Assembly: GCF_001435835.1 (NCBI RefSeq)
Contig: NZ_AZFX01000036.1
Location: forward strand, 62,001 to 126,000
DNA length: 64,000 bases
Reading direction: 5' to 3'
Origin: Lapidilactobacillus concavus DSM 17758
GTDB taxonomy: Bacteria; Bacillota; Bacilli; Lactobacillales; Lactobacillaceae
Positions 1 through 9,262 of this stretch are shown here, in pieces. The notes below the pieces were generated by a model. That model did no database searches. It was not told the origin of the DNA and saw nothing but the letters and a program-made list of their open reading frames with translations. Within the stretch, counting starts at the first letter, position 1. Each line of letters starts with the position of its first letter. The translations under genes and the position numbers were made by a program.

Positions 1-1126
1 TAAAATCGCAGAATTTCAAAATATTCTAAATGATGCCAAAACGTTGGATCGAGTCATTATTAAAGATCTTAAACGTATTAAGCGCGATTTCCCTGGTGAG
101 CGCCTGACAACGGTTGAGCGCGAAGTCGAATCATTGGATATCGATACGAGTGTCATGGTTACTGCCGAAGACGTGCAAGTCATGGTCAGTCATGATGGTT
201 ACTTGAAACGGAGTAGTTTACGCTCGTTCCAAGCCACAGATGCTTCGGATAACGGATTGAAAGATGAAGATTATCCCGTTTTTATGGCGACTGTTAATAC
301 GTTGGACCACTTGTTTATCTTTACCACTAAGGGTAATCTCATTTATCGGCCGATTCATGAGATCGATGAGAGTAAGTGGAAAGATATGGGACAGCATTTA
401 TCGCAGGATGTTGGTTTAGCCAGTGACGAATCTGTTTTGGCAGCCTACGTCTTCAAAGATCTGAAACAAGTCGGTCAATTTGTTTTAGTGACCTCAGATG
501 GTTATATCAAACAAGTCGCTTTCGAGAGTTTATTGCCTGGACGGACTTATCGCACACGTCCACAACAAGCAATCAAACTGAAAGATGAAGCTTCACAGGT
601 GATTGGGATGCGTTATCTTTTGCCAGATGAGGCAACATTTGCGGACACTTATTTGTTTACGAAGAACGCGCTCGGCATTCATTTCAGCCTGAGTGAAGTG
701 CCTGTTGTTGGTGCTAAGGCAGCCGGCGTCAAAGCGGCTAATTTGAAAGATGATGATGAGTTAGTGGCAGCCATCTTTACGACAGTCGCCGAGGAGTCCA
801 CAGACAATGCTGTCGGTATCTTGACCCAGCGTGGTGCGTTCAAAAAAATGCCACTTAGCGAGATTCCACTGGGCAATCGTGCGCGCCGTGGCCTCTTAAT
901 GCTACGCATCTTGAAACGTCAACCACATGAAATTGTGGCCGCAAGTTTGCTGACGCCAGGTGAACAAGCGCTTGAAGTCACCACAGATCAAAATCAAAAA
1001 GTCACGGTCACCATCGACGACGTACCATTGAATGATCGTTATTCGAATGGGAGTTTTATTCTCGATCCTGAACAAAGCGGGTTACCAATTCGCATGACTA
1101 AACTTGAAAATGACGCTGAAGCCTAA
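1..1126 (+). CDS. parC: DNA topoisomerase IV subunit A, C-terminal part
   Basis: The reading frame is open from base 2 and the gene begins upstream of the window, so only about the last 374 residues are present. The first residues match the end of the coiled tower region of type IIA topoisomerase A subunits (IAEFQNILNDAKTLDRVI, then DLKRIKRDF). The remainder is the beta-pinwheel C-terminal DNA-binding domain, with repeated blades such as VMVSHDGYLKR and VTSDGYIKQ. A strict GyrA box is not seen; the region GNRARRGLLMLRILK is degenerate, which favours ParC over GyrA. With ParE it decatenates daughter chromosomes. The gene ends at TAA and is followed by a terminator hairpin. Family assignment is secure; ParC rather than GyrA is inferred from the missing GyrA box. 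Confidence 0.9.
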   Translation, partial: KIAEFQNILNDAKTLDRVIIKDLKRIKRDFPGERLTTVEREVESLDIDTSVMVTAEDVQVMVSHDGYLKRSSLRSFQATDASDNGLKDEDYPVFMATVNTLDHLFIFTTKGNLIYRPIHEIDESKWKDMGQHLSQDVGLASDESVLAAYVFKDLKQVGQFVLVTSDGYIKQVAFESLLPGRTYRTRPQQAIKLKDEASQVIGMRYLLPDEATFADTYLFTKNALGIHFSLSEVPVVGAKAAGVKAANLKDDDELVAAIFTTVAEESTDNAVGILTQRGAFKKMPLSEIPLGNRARRGLLMLRILKRQPHEIVAASLLTPGEQALEVTTDQNQKVTVTIDDVPLNDRYSNGSFILDPEQSGLPIRMTKLENDAEA

Positions 1127-1230
1127 GCTTGAATGCCTGTTGGGCTTGGCTTACTAGCTAATCATGCTCTCCATGATCCCAAGCGGGTGAGGTTACGCAG
1201 ACTTTGATTATTTTTTACAAACTTAATTTG

Positions 1231-1268
1231 CCGCATTTAGTCGCTCTGACTAAATGTGACTTTTTTTG
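1231..1268 (+). terminator. Rho-independent terminator after parC
   Basis: A 9-bp stem (CATTTAGTC / GACTAAATG, 1234-1242 and 1248-1256) with a 5-nt loop is followed by a run of seven T. It lies about 105 bases after the parC stop. A looser inverted repeat (GGGCTTGG and CCCAAGC, within about 1143-1197) lies between the stop and this terminator; I assign no role to it. Confidence 0.85.
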
Positions 1269-1298
1269 TAGGTCTCAAAGTTGAATAGAAGTGATTAA

Positions 1299-1312
1299 AT
1301 AAAGCGTTTCCT
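1299..1312 (+). promoter_or_regulatory. Candidate cre (CcpA) site upstream of pflB
   Basis: The sequence ATAAAGCGTTTCCT matches the cre consensus TGWAARCGYTWNCW at 12 of 14 positions, including the central CG. It lies about 160 bases before the -35 of the pflB promoter. CcpA control of pfl is known in related bacteria; use of this site is inferred. Confidence 0.45.
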
Positions 1313-1347
1313 GTTACAAAACAGAACGTCTAATCTGTTATAAAACA
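1311..1347 (+). promoter_or_regulatory. Pair of direct repeats CTGTTAYAAAACA in the pflB leader region
   Basis: CTGTTACAAAACA (1311-1323) and CTGTTATAAAACA (1335-1347) are 12 of 13 identical and start 24 bases apart, a little over two helical turns, so they would face nearly the same side of DNA. Each half has a TGTT...AACA dyad character. This suggests a redox or fermentation regulator site (Rex- or FNR-type), but neither consensus fits well. Confidence 0.35.
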
Positions 1348-1472
1348 ATTGCATAAATACACATAGTTTTTCGTGATTGAAAAAACAAACTACTAAATTT
1401 AATAACACGATTCATTTAATGAGTTGATTTGTTAAGCACTTACATTTCTTTTAAAACGGCAAATAAAACCCT

Positions 1473-1500
1473 TGCATTAATTTTGTGATATGTTATACTA
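1473..1500 (+). promoter_or_regulatory. pflB promoter
   Basis: A TTGCAT -35 and a TATACT -10 are separated by 16 bases, ending about 50 bases before the pflB start codon. The rest of the 421-base gap between parC and pflB holds the terminator, the cre-like site and the direct repeats listed separately. Confidence 0.7.
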
Positions 1501-1547
1501 CAAGAGTAAAAAGTGTTGCAAAACATTACATTGATGGAGGCATAACA

Positions 1548-3809
1548 ATGAAACAGATGGAAAGAAAAGCAACGCCTAGTTATTGGGATGGGTTTGTTGC
1601 TGGCGACTGGCAAAACTCAATCAACGTTCGCGATTTTATAAATAAAAACTTAGTTCAATATGAGGGTGACGAAAGCTTTTTAGCCGCACCTACTGCAGCA
1701 ACGACTAAACTGAATGACGAAGTTCTCGCATTGAAGAAGAAGGAACGTGAGGTCGGTGGCGTTCTGGATGCAGATAACAAGGTTGTGAGTACGATTACGT
1801 CACATCAACCTGGCTATATCGAGAAAGATCTCGAGACCATCGTTGGGTTACAAACAGACAAACCTTTGAAACGGGCATTCATGCCATTTGGTGGGATTCG
1901 TATGGCCGAGGATGCATTGAAAGCCTATGGATTTGATATCGACGCTGAACAGCATAAAATTTTCACCGAGGATCGCAAAACTCATAACCAAGGTGTCTTC
2001 GATGTCTACACGCCAGATATGCGTAAGGCGCGCCACTACAAGATTATCACTGGCTTGCCTGATGCATATGCACGTGGCCGTCTCATTCCTGATTTACCAC
2101 GGATTGCCATTTATGGGATTGATAAATTAATGGCAGCCAAGGCGCATGATTTCGAAAACATTGGTGATGGCGAACTGACCAATGACGTGATTCAATTGCG
2201 TGAAGAAGTTCAGGAACAATATCGCGCCTTGTCAGATATGAAGGCAATGGCTGAATCATACGGCTTCGATATTAGTCGTCCCGCTGCAACTGCTCAAGAA
2301 GCGATTCAATGGATCTACTTTGGCTACTTGGCATCTGTTAAGACTCAAAACGGAGCTGCCATGTCTGTCGGCCGGATCGACACGACGATTGAAGCTTATA
2401 TTAATCGCGACTTGAAACGCGGTCTAATTACAGAAGAGCAAGCCCAAGAATTCATCGATCATTTTGTCATGAAATTACGGTTAGTTCGTTTCATTCGGAC
2501 ACCTGAATATAATTCGTTATTCTCCGGCGATCCAATTTGGGCAACACTTTCTCTCGGCGGTTCAGGGATGGATGGTCGTCATCATATTACCAAAACGGCT
2601 TTCCGCTTCTTGAAGACGCTCGATAACATGGGCGCTGCGCCAGAGCCTAACATCACGTTATTATGGTCAGATGGCTTACCTGATGGTTTCAAGCGCTACG
2701 CGACTCAAGTTTCAATCAATAGCTCAACCATTCAATACGAGAATGATGAGATGTTGAAAGAAGAATGGGGAACTGATTATTATGGCATCGCTTGCTGTGT
2801 GTCAGCACAACCTATCGCAAGTGGCATGCAATTCTTCGGCGCTCGCGCAAACTTAGCTAAGGCAATCCTTTACACGATCAATGGTGGTGTGGACGAAATC
2901 GGCAAGACTCAAGTAGGACCTGCTTATGCACCAATTTCGAGTGAGTACATTGATTACGATGAATTCATGAAGAAGTTGGATCCAATGTTGGGTTGGTTAG
3001 CTGACATTTACGTTAACTCACTAAATGCGATTCATTACATGCATGACAAGTATTATTATGAAGCAGCTCAAATGGCTTTGAAGGACACAAATCTCGACCG
3101 GACATTTGCAACTGGTATTTCTGGATTTTCTCATGCGATTGATTCAATTTCAGCCATCAAGTATGGTCATGTGAAGGTCATTCGCGATGAGAATGGCTTG
3201 GCTGTTGATTTCAAGGCAGATACCGAAGACTATCCTCGTTACGGAAACAATGATGATCGCGCAGATCAAATCGGTGTTTGGTTGATTCAACATTTCTATG
3301 AACTGATGAACAAACATCATCTGTATCGCGGAGCAAAACTATCAACTTCTGTTTTGACGATTACCTCAAATGTCGTTTACGGTAAAAATACCGGGACAAC
3401 GCCTAACGGCCGTCAAGCAGGGGAACCATTCTCACCTGGTGCTAACCCAGCGTACGGTGCAGAAAAGAATGGTGCTTTAGCATCGTTGCTTTCAACTGCC
3501 AAATTACCATATGAGTACGCAACTGATGGTATTTCTAACACATTTGGTGTCACACCAAACACGTTAGGCCATGATGATGAGGCTCGTAAAGATACCTTAG
3601 TCAACATGGTTGACGGCTATATGGAAAATGAAGGCATGCACTTGAATATTAACGTCTTCAACCGTGATACGCTGATTGATGCACAGAAGCATCCAGAAGA
3701 GTACCCAACGTTGACCGTTCGTGTTTCTGGTTACTGTGTCTACTTCGCAGACTTAACCAAGGAACAACAAGACGACGTTATTTCAAGAACTTACTTCGAA
3801 ACAATGTAG
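1548..3809 (+). CDS. pflB: Formate C-acetyltransferase (pyruvate formate-lyase)
   Basis: Converts pyruvate and CoA to acetyl-CoA and formate under anaerobic conditions, as a cytosolic glycyl-radical enzyme. The protein is 753 residues, close to the usual 750-760. The paired active-site cysteines are in [10 protein letters not shown] near residue 415. The glycyl-radical motif RVSGYCV near residue 726 sits close to the C-terminus; most family members have Ala where this one has Cys after the Tyr, a small peculiarity. The start at 1548 is chosen because GGAGG lies 7 bases upstream; an in-frame extension to 1485 has no such site and overlaps the promoter. The activating enzyme pflA follows after a terminator. 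Formate made here can feed Fhs, encoded at 25.9 kb. Confidence 0.98.
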   Translation: MKQMERKATPSYWDGFVAGDWQNSINVRDFINKNLVQYEGDESFLAAPTAATTKLNDEVLALKKKEREVGGVLDADNKVVSTITSHQPGYIEKDLETIVGLQTDKPLKRAFMPFGGIRMAEDALKAYGFDIDAEQHKIFTEDRKTHNQGVFDVYTPDMRKARHYKIITGLPDAYARGRLIPDLPRIAIYGIDKLMAAKAHDFENIGDGELTNDVIQLREEVQEQYRALSDMKAMAESYGFDISRPAATAQEAIQWIYFGYLASVKTQNGAAMSVGRIDTTIEAYINRDLKRGLITEEQAQEFIDHFVMKLRLVRFIRTPEYNSLFSGDPIWATLSLGGSGMDGRHHITKTAFRFLKTLDNMGAAPEPNITLLWSDGLPDGFKRYATQVSINSSTIQYENDEMLKEEWGTDYYGIACCVSAQPIASGMQFFGARANLAKAILYTINGGVDEIGKTQVGPAYAPISSEYIDYDEFMKKLDPMLGWLADIYVNSLNAIHYMHDKYYYEAAQMALKDTNLDRTFATGISGFSHAIDSISAIKYGHVKVIRDENGLAVDFKADTEDYPRYGNNDDRADQIGVWLIQHFYELMNKHHLYRGAKLSTSVLTITSNVVYGKNTGTTPNGRQAGEPFSPGANPAYGAEKNGALASLLSTAKLPYEYATDGISNTFGVTPNTLGHDDEARKDTLVNMVDGYMENEGMHLNINVFNRDTLIDAQKHPEEYPTLTVRVSGYCVYFADLTKEQQDDVISRTYFETM

Positions 3810-3842
3810 GCTTAGGATCGTGGGAGCGTTGATGAACGCTTC

Positions 3843-3884
3843 CTACAAAAGGCAATAAACAATTCGGTTTATTGCTTTTTGTAG
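3843..3884 (+). terminator. Terminator after pflB
   Basis: An 18-bp near-perfect stem (3843-3860 with 3867-3884, one G-T pair) encloses a 6-nt loop AATTCG, with T-rich and A-rich arms, 34 bases after the pflB stop. It should reduce read-through into pflA. Confidence 0.8.
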
Positions 3885-4015
3885 TTTTGATCCTGAGCTA
3901 ATGTGACGCAGGAACTGATTGACACGTCACGTCGAGCAATCAAAACTCAGATGATTAGCTCGAATCGGTCATTGATCGAGTGGTCTTATGACACGGATGT
4001 AGGAGGATGGTACAA

Positions 4016-4810
4016 ATGGATTCAGTCATAACTAAAACAACGACTCAACCTGTCGTGGGCTATGTTCATTCTATCGAGACATTTGGTTCGGTGGATGGCC
4101 CGGGAATTCGTTACGTCGCCTTCTTACAAGGTTGCCGGATGCGTTGCGAATTTTGCCATAATCCTGATACTTGGAACATTGGAACCGGAGATGAAGTGAC
4201 CTCTGATGAGATTCTTGAAGATGCCAGTAAATATCGTGCTTTCTGGGGCAAACAAGGTGGTATTACCTGCAGTGGTGGAGAATCCTTGCTCCAAATCGAC
4301 TTCTTAATTGATCTGTTCACGAAGGCAAAAGCAATGGGAATCAATACTTGTCTCGATACCTGTGGGCAGCCGTTTACTTATAAACAACCTTGGTTCGATA
4401 AATTTAAACGGTTAATGGCCGTCACGGACGTTTCTTTAGTAGATATTAAACAGATTGATACAGATCGACATAAGCGCCTAACCGGTTTTAACAACGAAAC
4501 GGTTTTAGCGATGATTCAATATATGTCCGAGAATGGACATCACATGTGGATTCGTCATGTGCTAGTGCCTGAGCGAACCGATTTCGATGAGAATTTAAAA
4601 GAACTAGGGGACTATATCTCAAAACTCCATAACGTTGATAAAGTTGAGATCCTACCTTATCATACGATGGGAATCGTTAAGTATGAAACGCTAGGTATTG
4701 ATTATCCACTCAGAGGCATCGAGCCACCAACGCATGATCGGGTGGTTAACGCCGAGAATTATCTCCATATTCAGAATTATCAAGGCTGGCGTGATTTTCC
4801 ATTTTCATAG
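4016..4810 (+). CDS. pflA: Pyruvate formate-lyase activating enzyme (radical SAM)
   Basis: Uses SAM and a 4Fe-4S cluster to abstract hydrogen from the PflB glycine and make the glycyl radical. The cluster motif CRMRCEFC (CX3CX2C) is near residue 42, preceded by DGPGIRYVAFLQG, typical of PflA. The SAM glycine motif is GGES instead of the common GGEP, a conservative variant. The protein is 264 residues, slightly longer than E. coli PflA. The start at 4016 gives a 9-base spacing to AGGAGG (4001-4006); an in-frame ATG at 4007 directly abuts that site and is too close. It lies 206 bases after pflB with a terminator between, so it may have its own transcript as well as read-through. Confidence 0.97.
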   Translation: MDSVITKTTTQPVVGYVHSIETFGSVDGPGIRYVAFLQGCRMRCEFCHNPDTWNIGTGDEVTSDEILEDASKYRAFWGKQGGITCSGGESLLQIDFLIDLFTKAKAMGINTCLDTCGQPFTYKQPWFDKFKRLMAVTDVSLVDIKQIDTDRHKRLTGFNNETVLAMIQYMSENGHHMWIRHVLVPERTDFDENLKELGDYISKLHNVDKVEILPYHTMGIVKYETLGIDYPLRGIEPPTHDRVVNAENYLHIQNYQGWRDFPFS

Positions 4811-4845
4811 AATTTATGGGTGAGCCATTAACCATGAATAATCCG

Positions 4846-4878
4846 AAAAAGAGCAACCTTTTTGGTTGCTCTTTTTTT
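4846..4878 (+). terminator. Terminator after pflA
   Basis: The stem AAAAAGAGCAACC / GGTTGCTCTTTTTT with a short T loop and a long T run starts 36 bases after the pflA stop. The A-rich left side allows function on either strand. Confidence 0.9.
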
Positions 4879-4916
4879 AGCCTTATATTATTATAATGAT
4901 AAAGTTTAAATTAACT

Positions 4917-4945
4917 TTGACTTTCGTTGAGAACGCTTTTTTATC
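4917..4945 (+). promoter_or_regulatory. Promoter of the LysR-family gene
   Basis: TTGACT, a 17-base spacer, and TTTATC as a weak -10 lie 34 bases before the start codon. Confidence 0.5.
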
Positions 4946-4979
4946 TTAATTTTTGGAATAACAAAAGGGAGATCAATTC

Positions 4980-5939
4980 ATGAAAACGCGACAGGAGAAC
5001 CTATTTGCTTCTAAAACGTTGACTTATTTCTTGCAGTTAGCGGAAACAATGAATTATACGCAAGCCGCACAAATTCTTGGGATCACACAACCTGCGTTAA
5101 CACAGCAGATTAAAAAACTTGAACGAACTGTTGGCGCGCCTGTTTTCTTCTCAATTGGGAAGAAATTGTATTTATCCGATGCCGGTCGAACCATGTTGTC
5201 GACGACGCAACAAATCTTCTCGATGGTTAATGAGGCGCTGGATCAAGTTCAACAATCGACGAGTCCAACCAATGGCCCCATTAACATTGGTTTCTTATCT
5301 TCGATGGAAGATGGCGCCTTTGAAGACTTCTTTATCCACTTTACGAATAAATATCCCGATATCAAGATCCGCTTTAACTTGTTGACGCGCCGTGAAATTT
5401 GGGATAAATTAGAAAGTAATCAAATCGATTTAGCCGTCATGTATGTTCCGGACGAGAGCATTAAAAATTGGCGCTCATATGAGACTAAGAAGATTTTTAC
5501 CGATCATCTGGTCTATTTACATCATGATGAGAAGCTGGCCGATCGCAAGCGCATCAAGCTTCCGGCAACGAGCGTGGCAGATTGGGTAACTTATCCACCT
5601 GATTATTTCATCGCACAATTGCTTTCAGAAGTTTACAAGAACAAGATGGTCGACGAACCAACGACGAAGGCTCAGTTCACTTCGCCATATCAAATTATCA
5701 AATTTGCTGAGGCGCGCCAGCTCTCTACCGCTTTACCATACAGTTTCTGGTTGTCACATCAAAATCAAATCAATATGTACCATGCAGATTTCGATCCTGC
5801 GATTAGTTTTGACATGGCTTTTGTCTACCGTCACGATAAATCAAAGATTCCTCGAATCGCCCGCTTCTTCAAAGAATGGGATGAATTTTTCCAGGAAAAA
5901 GATTATTTATCTGTGATTAAAGATACCAGAATTCTTTAG
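4980..5939 (+). CDS. LysR-family transcriptional regulator
   Basis: A 319-residue protein with the LysR layout. The N-terminal winged helix-turn-helix lies at about residues 11-70 (NYTQAAQILGITQPALTQQI is the recognition region). A periplasmic-binding-like effector domain follows at about 95-300. The ATG has AAAGGGAG 9 bases upstream. It lies between pflA and ppaC and reads in the same direction as both, not divergently from a target operon as many LysR genes do, so neighbours give only weak hints of its regulon. The effector is unknown. A role in pyruvate or stress metabolism would be a guess. Confidence 0.9.
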   Translation: MKTRQENLFASKTLTYFLQLAETMNYTQAAQILGITQPALTQQIKKLERTVGAPVFFSIGKKLYLSDAGRTMLSTTQQIFSMVNEALDQVQQSTSPTNGPINIGFLSSMEDGAFEDFFIHFTNKYPDIKIRFNLLTRREIWDKLESNQIDLAVMYVPDESIKNWRSYETKKIFTDHLVYLHHDEKLADRKRIKLPATSVADWVTYPPDYFIAQLLSEVYKNKMVDEPTTKAQFTSPYQIIKFAEARQLSTALPYSFWLSHQNQINMYHADFDPAISFDMAFVYRHDKSKIPRIARFFKEWDEFFQEKDYLSVIKDTRIL

Positions 5940-6036
5940 TTTGGGTTAGAATAGAATTGAAGCGTGGTGTTGATCCACGTCTGATTGAAGTATGTGGCTT
6001 GATTTAAGTCATATGGATAAAAAGGAGTATCTTTTA

Positions 6037-6966
6037 ATGGCAGAAGAATTAGTATTTGGACATCAAAATCCGGACACAGATGCAATCGTTGCTGCAATCG
6101 CATTTGCTCACTTGCAACAACAACGTGGCTATGATACTGAGGCAGTGGCTTTAGGCGAGGTCAATGAAGAGACGGCTTATGCTTTAGATCACTTTAACCA
6201 TCAAGCACCGCGCGTCATCACACGAGCTAGCGTTGAAGTTAAAAAAGTTATGTTGGTAGATCATAACGAACCTCAACAAAGTGTGAGTGATATTGCGGAC
6301 GTCAAAGTGACTCATGTGATCGATCATCATCGTATCATGGGCTTCGACACCTCAGAGCCACTATACTATCGCGCAGAGCCGGTTGGCTGTACAAGTACGA
6401 TTTTGTGGGAATTATACAACGAAGAGAATGTGACAATTCCCGCAGACATTGCTGGCTTGATGCTTTCTGCAATCATCTCTGATACCTTATTGTTCAAGTC
6501 ACCAACCACAACGCCGCTTGATCAACAAGCTGTGAAGTCGTTGGCTAAAATCGCCAACGTTGACTACGAAACTTATGGTCTGGAAATGTTAAAAGCAGGC
6601 ACTGATCTATCAAGTAAAAGCGAGCAAGAGTTAATTGATCTCGATGCTAAGAGCTTCGATATGAGTGGTCATAGCGTTCGTGTGGCTCAGATCAATACAG
6701 TTGATCTAGATGATGTTTTAGCGCGTCAGACGGCACTTAAAACAGCAATTCAAGCTGAAATTTCTGAGCAGCATTATGACTTATTCGTTTTGATTATCAC
6801 GAATATTCTTAATAGCGATTCCGAAGCAGTTGTATTAGGAAGCGACCAGGGTAAAGCTGCGTTTGAAAAAGCCTTCAATAAACAATTGGTAAACGATCGT
6901 GCGAACTTGCCAGGCGTTGTTTCACGTAAGAAACAAGTTGTCCCACAATTAACTGAGGCCTACTAA
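6037..6966 (+). CDS. ppaC: Manganese-dependent inorganic pyrophosphatase (family II)
   Basis: Hydrolyses cytosolic pyrophosphate to phosphate, pulling biosynthetic reactions forward. It belongs to the DHH superfamily. Visible metal-binding motifs are [10 protein letters not shown] at the N-terminus, VDHNE near residue 77, and DHH near 97; the C-terminal DHHA2 substrate motif is SRKKQVVP. The length of 309 residues is normal. The start at 6037 is supported by AAAGGAG 9 bases upstream; the longer in-frame extension from 5992 lacks such a site. The 97-base gap after the LysR gene holds a small hairpin (CGTGG / CCACG) and no convincing promoter, so co-transcription with the LysR gene is possible. 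Confidence 0.97.
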   Translation: MAEELVFGHQNPDTDAIVAAIAFAHLQQQRGYDTEAVALGEVNEETAYALDHFNHQAPRVITRASVEVKKVMLVDHNEPQQSVSDIADVKVTHVIDHHRIMGFDTSEPLYYRAEPVGCTSTILWELYNEENVTIPADIAGLMLSAIISDTLLFKSPTTTPLDQQAVKSLAKIANVDYETYGLEMLKAGTDLSSKSEQELIDLDAKSFDMSGHSVRVAQINTVDLDDVLARQTALKTAIQAEISEQHYDLFVLIITNILNSDSEAVVLGSDQGKAAFEKAFNKQLVNDRANLPGVVSRKKQVVPQLTEAY

Positions 6967-7008
6967 TTGTTCGACTAAATTCATCGTTTTTATTTATGTC
7001 TTTTGATT

Positions 7009-7035
7009 AACTACCAGTTCGCTGGTAGTTTTTTT
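7009..7035 (+). terminator. Terminator after ppaC
   Basis: A 9-bp stem AACTACCAG / CTGGTAGTT with a TTCG tetraloop is followed by a T run. Confidence 0.93.
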
Positions 7036-7233
7036 GTGCTCTTTTTCTATCGAGTCAGCTCAAAGTGCGGGACCACCACGATCGTGCGAATTCGCGTACA
7101 ATCGCAGTGTTTTTCCAGTGATACGGCTGCTTGATATTCGCTAAATATGTTAAACTAGGCATGAGGGCTGGTGGTAATCGGTCAATCCTATTAGCTGGTT
7201 GTCTAGGTAGTAAACATTTAATTCTAATTGGTT

Positions 7234-7261
7234 TTGACATGAATACAATCCAATCTATACA
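7234..7261 (+). promoter_or_regulatory. Promoter of the fused nucleotidyltransferase gene
   Basis: A consensus TTGACA is followed after 16 bases by TATACA, about 60 bases before the start codon at 7321. Nothing else recognisable is seen in the rest of the 285-base gap after ppaC. Confidence 0.7.
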
Positions 7262-7320
7262 TCCGCATCTACGCGATCTATCTGTGATCAAGCCATTCGC
7301 AAGTTCGAAGGAGAGCTCAT

Positions 7321-8610
7321 ATGAAACAAGATCAAACAATGATCCAGTTACAACGTTTTTTCAATCAAAATAATGATATTCGAGTGTTTGGCATGAATGG
7401 TTCCCGGACGAATTCACATATTGCTGACGATCAATTCAAAGATTATGATGTTGTTTTCTTTACGGATCGGGTGTCGAAGTATCAACATGATCCGCAATTC
7501 TTGCATCAGTTTGGTGCCCCCATCTTAATCACAACACCTGGACATGACGGATTGACGCCACCAGAACCCACCGATGTTGCGGGACGCTTTGTCTATTTGG
7601 TCTTGTATCAAAGTGGTTTGCGCATCGATTGGCAGTTTCGGCCGTTGGCACAATTAGATGATTACTTGTCAGAAGACACGTTAACGAGAATTATTGGCGA
7701 CAAAGACAATCGCATTCATCGAGCGGTCAATCCAAGCGACCGGCAGTATTGGCTAGCGCGTCCAACCGCACAACAACTTGAGAACTCAGTCAAAGAATTC
7801 TGGTGGCAATTTTGTGATACACTGAAGGCAACGATTCGCAATGAGCACTTATTGGCACAAAACTATCTCAATCTGACTAGAGATGAGCTGATTCGTCTTT
7901 TAACTTGGTCTGTTGCGGGTACTCATGGTTTTGATCGTAGTTATGGTAAGTCATGCCATCAAATCGTCAAGTATCTTGAACCAAAAACACAACGCCGATT
8001 ATGGCAAAGCTTTGATACCAGTTCAGTTCGGAATTGTTATGCGGCGTTAAAAGCAATGTCGATTTTAGAAACGCGATTCACGCAACAAGTTGCACAACAG
8101 TTGCATGTTGATTCGAAGCCTTTAGTGGGTCTATCACAGGTTCCAATTATTTTTTTAAAGCGTAAGCACGAGGAACAGCTGGCACTTTATTTCGACCGTG
8201 ATCAGGCTAACCTCTTAGACCAATTGTCTGATGAGTTAACGACTTGGGCACAAAATGAACCCAAAATTCAGGCATTGATCGTGGTTGGATTCTATGCGCG
8301 CCATGAGCAACGTCCGGGATCGGATCTTGATCTTGTGGTCGTTACCTCAGATCGTCAAAATTTGTTGCAACATGCGGATTACACGACCCGTTTCGGCAAA
8401 GTGAAACAAACACAAACAGAGTACTATGGCGCCAACATTTCGATTCGTGCCTCCTATGAAGATAATTCCGAATTAGAAATCGGCTTAGTCACGCCAGATT
8501 GGTTGTCACAACCTTTAGACGATGGCACGAAGCGAGTATTACAGGACGGTTACTTAGTCCTCTACGATCAGCATAATAGCTTCAAAAAATTGAATTTAGC
8601 TCAAAAATAA
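7321..8610 (+). CDS. ANT(6)/AadE-like aminoglycoside nucleotidyltransferase fused to a second nucleotidyltransferase domain
   Basis: A 429-residue protein, well over the roughly 285-300 usual for streptomycin 6-adenylyltransferases. Residues 1 to about 265 follow the ANT(6) pattern: GMNGSRTN and DYDVVFF (nucleotide and metal site), IDWQF, DKDNR, and the helical segment with LLTWSV. Residues about 285-429 form a second pol-beta-type domain with GFYARHEQRPGSDLDLVVV; here the usual GS of the glycine-serine motif is GF, while the SDLDL metal motif is kept. No ATG or plausible internal start separates the halves, so this is one gene. AAGGAG precedes the ATG by 6-7 bases. Streptomycin modification is possible, but chromosomal ANT(6)-like genes need not confer resistance. 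Confidence 0.85.
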   Translation: MKQDQTMIQLQRFFNQNNDIRVFGMNGSRTNSHIADDQFKDYDVVFFTDRVSKYQHDPQFLHQFGAPILITTPGHDGLTPPEPTDVAGRFVYLVLYQSGLRIDWQFRPLAQLDDYLSEDTLTRIIGDKDNRIHRAVNPSDRQYWLARPTAQQLENSVKEFWWQFCDTLKATIRNEHLLAQNYLNLTRDELIRLLTWSVAGTHGFDRSYGKSCHQIVKYLEPKTQRRLWQSFDTSSVRNCYAALKAMSILETRFTQQVAQQLHVDSKPLVGLSQVPIIFLKRKHEEQLALYFDRDQANLLDQLSDELTTWAQNEPKIQALIVVGFYARHEQRPGSDLDLVVVTSDRQNLLQHADYTTRFGKVKQTQTEYYGANISIRASYEDNSELEIGLVTPDWLSQPLDDGTKRVLQDGYLVLYDQHNSFKKLNLAQK

Positions 8611-8845
8611 TGATGACTGAAATCGTTGCTATCTTGAAGTTCAATTTAGTTTGTGTGCTCAATAATTCGTGCTCAGATTTGGCTGCTTTTTGGTTTGCAA
8701 TATGGTACGATATCTTTAATGCTTTTTTCATGAAAATACGAATTTTTATTGAATCAATAGGTATGATGATTTCGTAAAACGAGATCACAGTTGGTTGATA
8801 CAGATGATCAAATGATGGATTGGCTCAGGTTTAGGAGGAACTCAC
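8611..8845 (+). other. 235-base gap without a recognised gene
   Basis: AT-rich. No convincing terminator is seen after the nucleotidyltransferase gene, and no clear -35/-10 pair before the MORN gene. The only strong signal is AGGAGG at 8833-8838, which sets the TTG start at 8846. Confidence 0.5.
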
Positions 8846-9262
8846 TTGGCTAGCGTCACAAGAAGTTTAAAAATGAAGCCAGCCGTTGCCCGGCATTGGC
8901 AGACACGCCATTTCTTTGAAGGAATAGCCGTCTTGCTGATTATTGTGCTGGCCACGTTCAGTTTATGGCCCAGTTATGTCGGTCATTCGACGAAAAGTCT
9001 CGATGGGGGGAAACTCGACTATCGTGGGCGGATCGCTGCAGAAAAGTTTGACGGGCAGGGGAGCCTTCGAATTAACAATCAAGATCGCTATACGGGTCAA
9101 TTTGTCGATGGTCGCTTCTCAGGTACTGGAACATTTGTTTCACATCAAGGCTGGCAGTATCGAGGCGAATTTAAAGCAGGCAAGATGGTTGGTACAGGCA
9201 AGATGATTGAAAATCATCAAATCATTGCCACACTTAAAAATGGGGAATTAATCGAAAAATGA
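8846..9262 (+). CDS. Membrane-anchored MORN-repeat protein
   Basis: A 138-residue protein with one N-terminal membrane segment (about residues 24-44, GIAVLLIIVLATFSLW) followed by at least three MORN-type repeats of about 23 residues. Signature pieces are DYRGRIAAEKFDGQGSL, RYTGQFVDGRFSGTGTF and QYRGEFKAGKMVGTGKM. The repeat part is predicted outside the membrane. The start is TTG at 8846, because AGGAGG lies 7 bases before it; the first ATG (8873) is 34 bases from that site. The stop codon overlaps the next start (ATGA), so it is translationally coupled to the acyltransferase. This suggests joint work on an envelope polymer; the exact role is unknown. Confidence 0.82.
   Translation: MASVTRSLKMKPAVARHWQTRHFFEGIAVLLIIVLATFSLWPSYVGHSTKSLDGGKLDYRGRIAAEKFDGQGSLRINNQDRYTGQFVDGRFSGTGTFVSHQGWQYRGEFKAGKMVGTGKMIENHQIIATLKNGELIEK

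Noticed and set aside
1485-1547. N-terminal extension of PflB to 1485
   Set aside because: It would overlap the TATACT promoter element and has no ribosome site; ATG 1548 follows GGAGG.
7321-8610. Fused nucleotidyltransferase as two genes joined by a sequencing error at the T run near 8150
   Set aside because: No internal start codon with a ribosome site exists for the second half and the frame is continuous, though resequencing would settle it.
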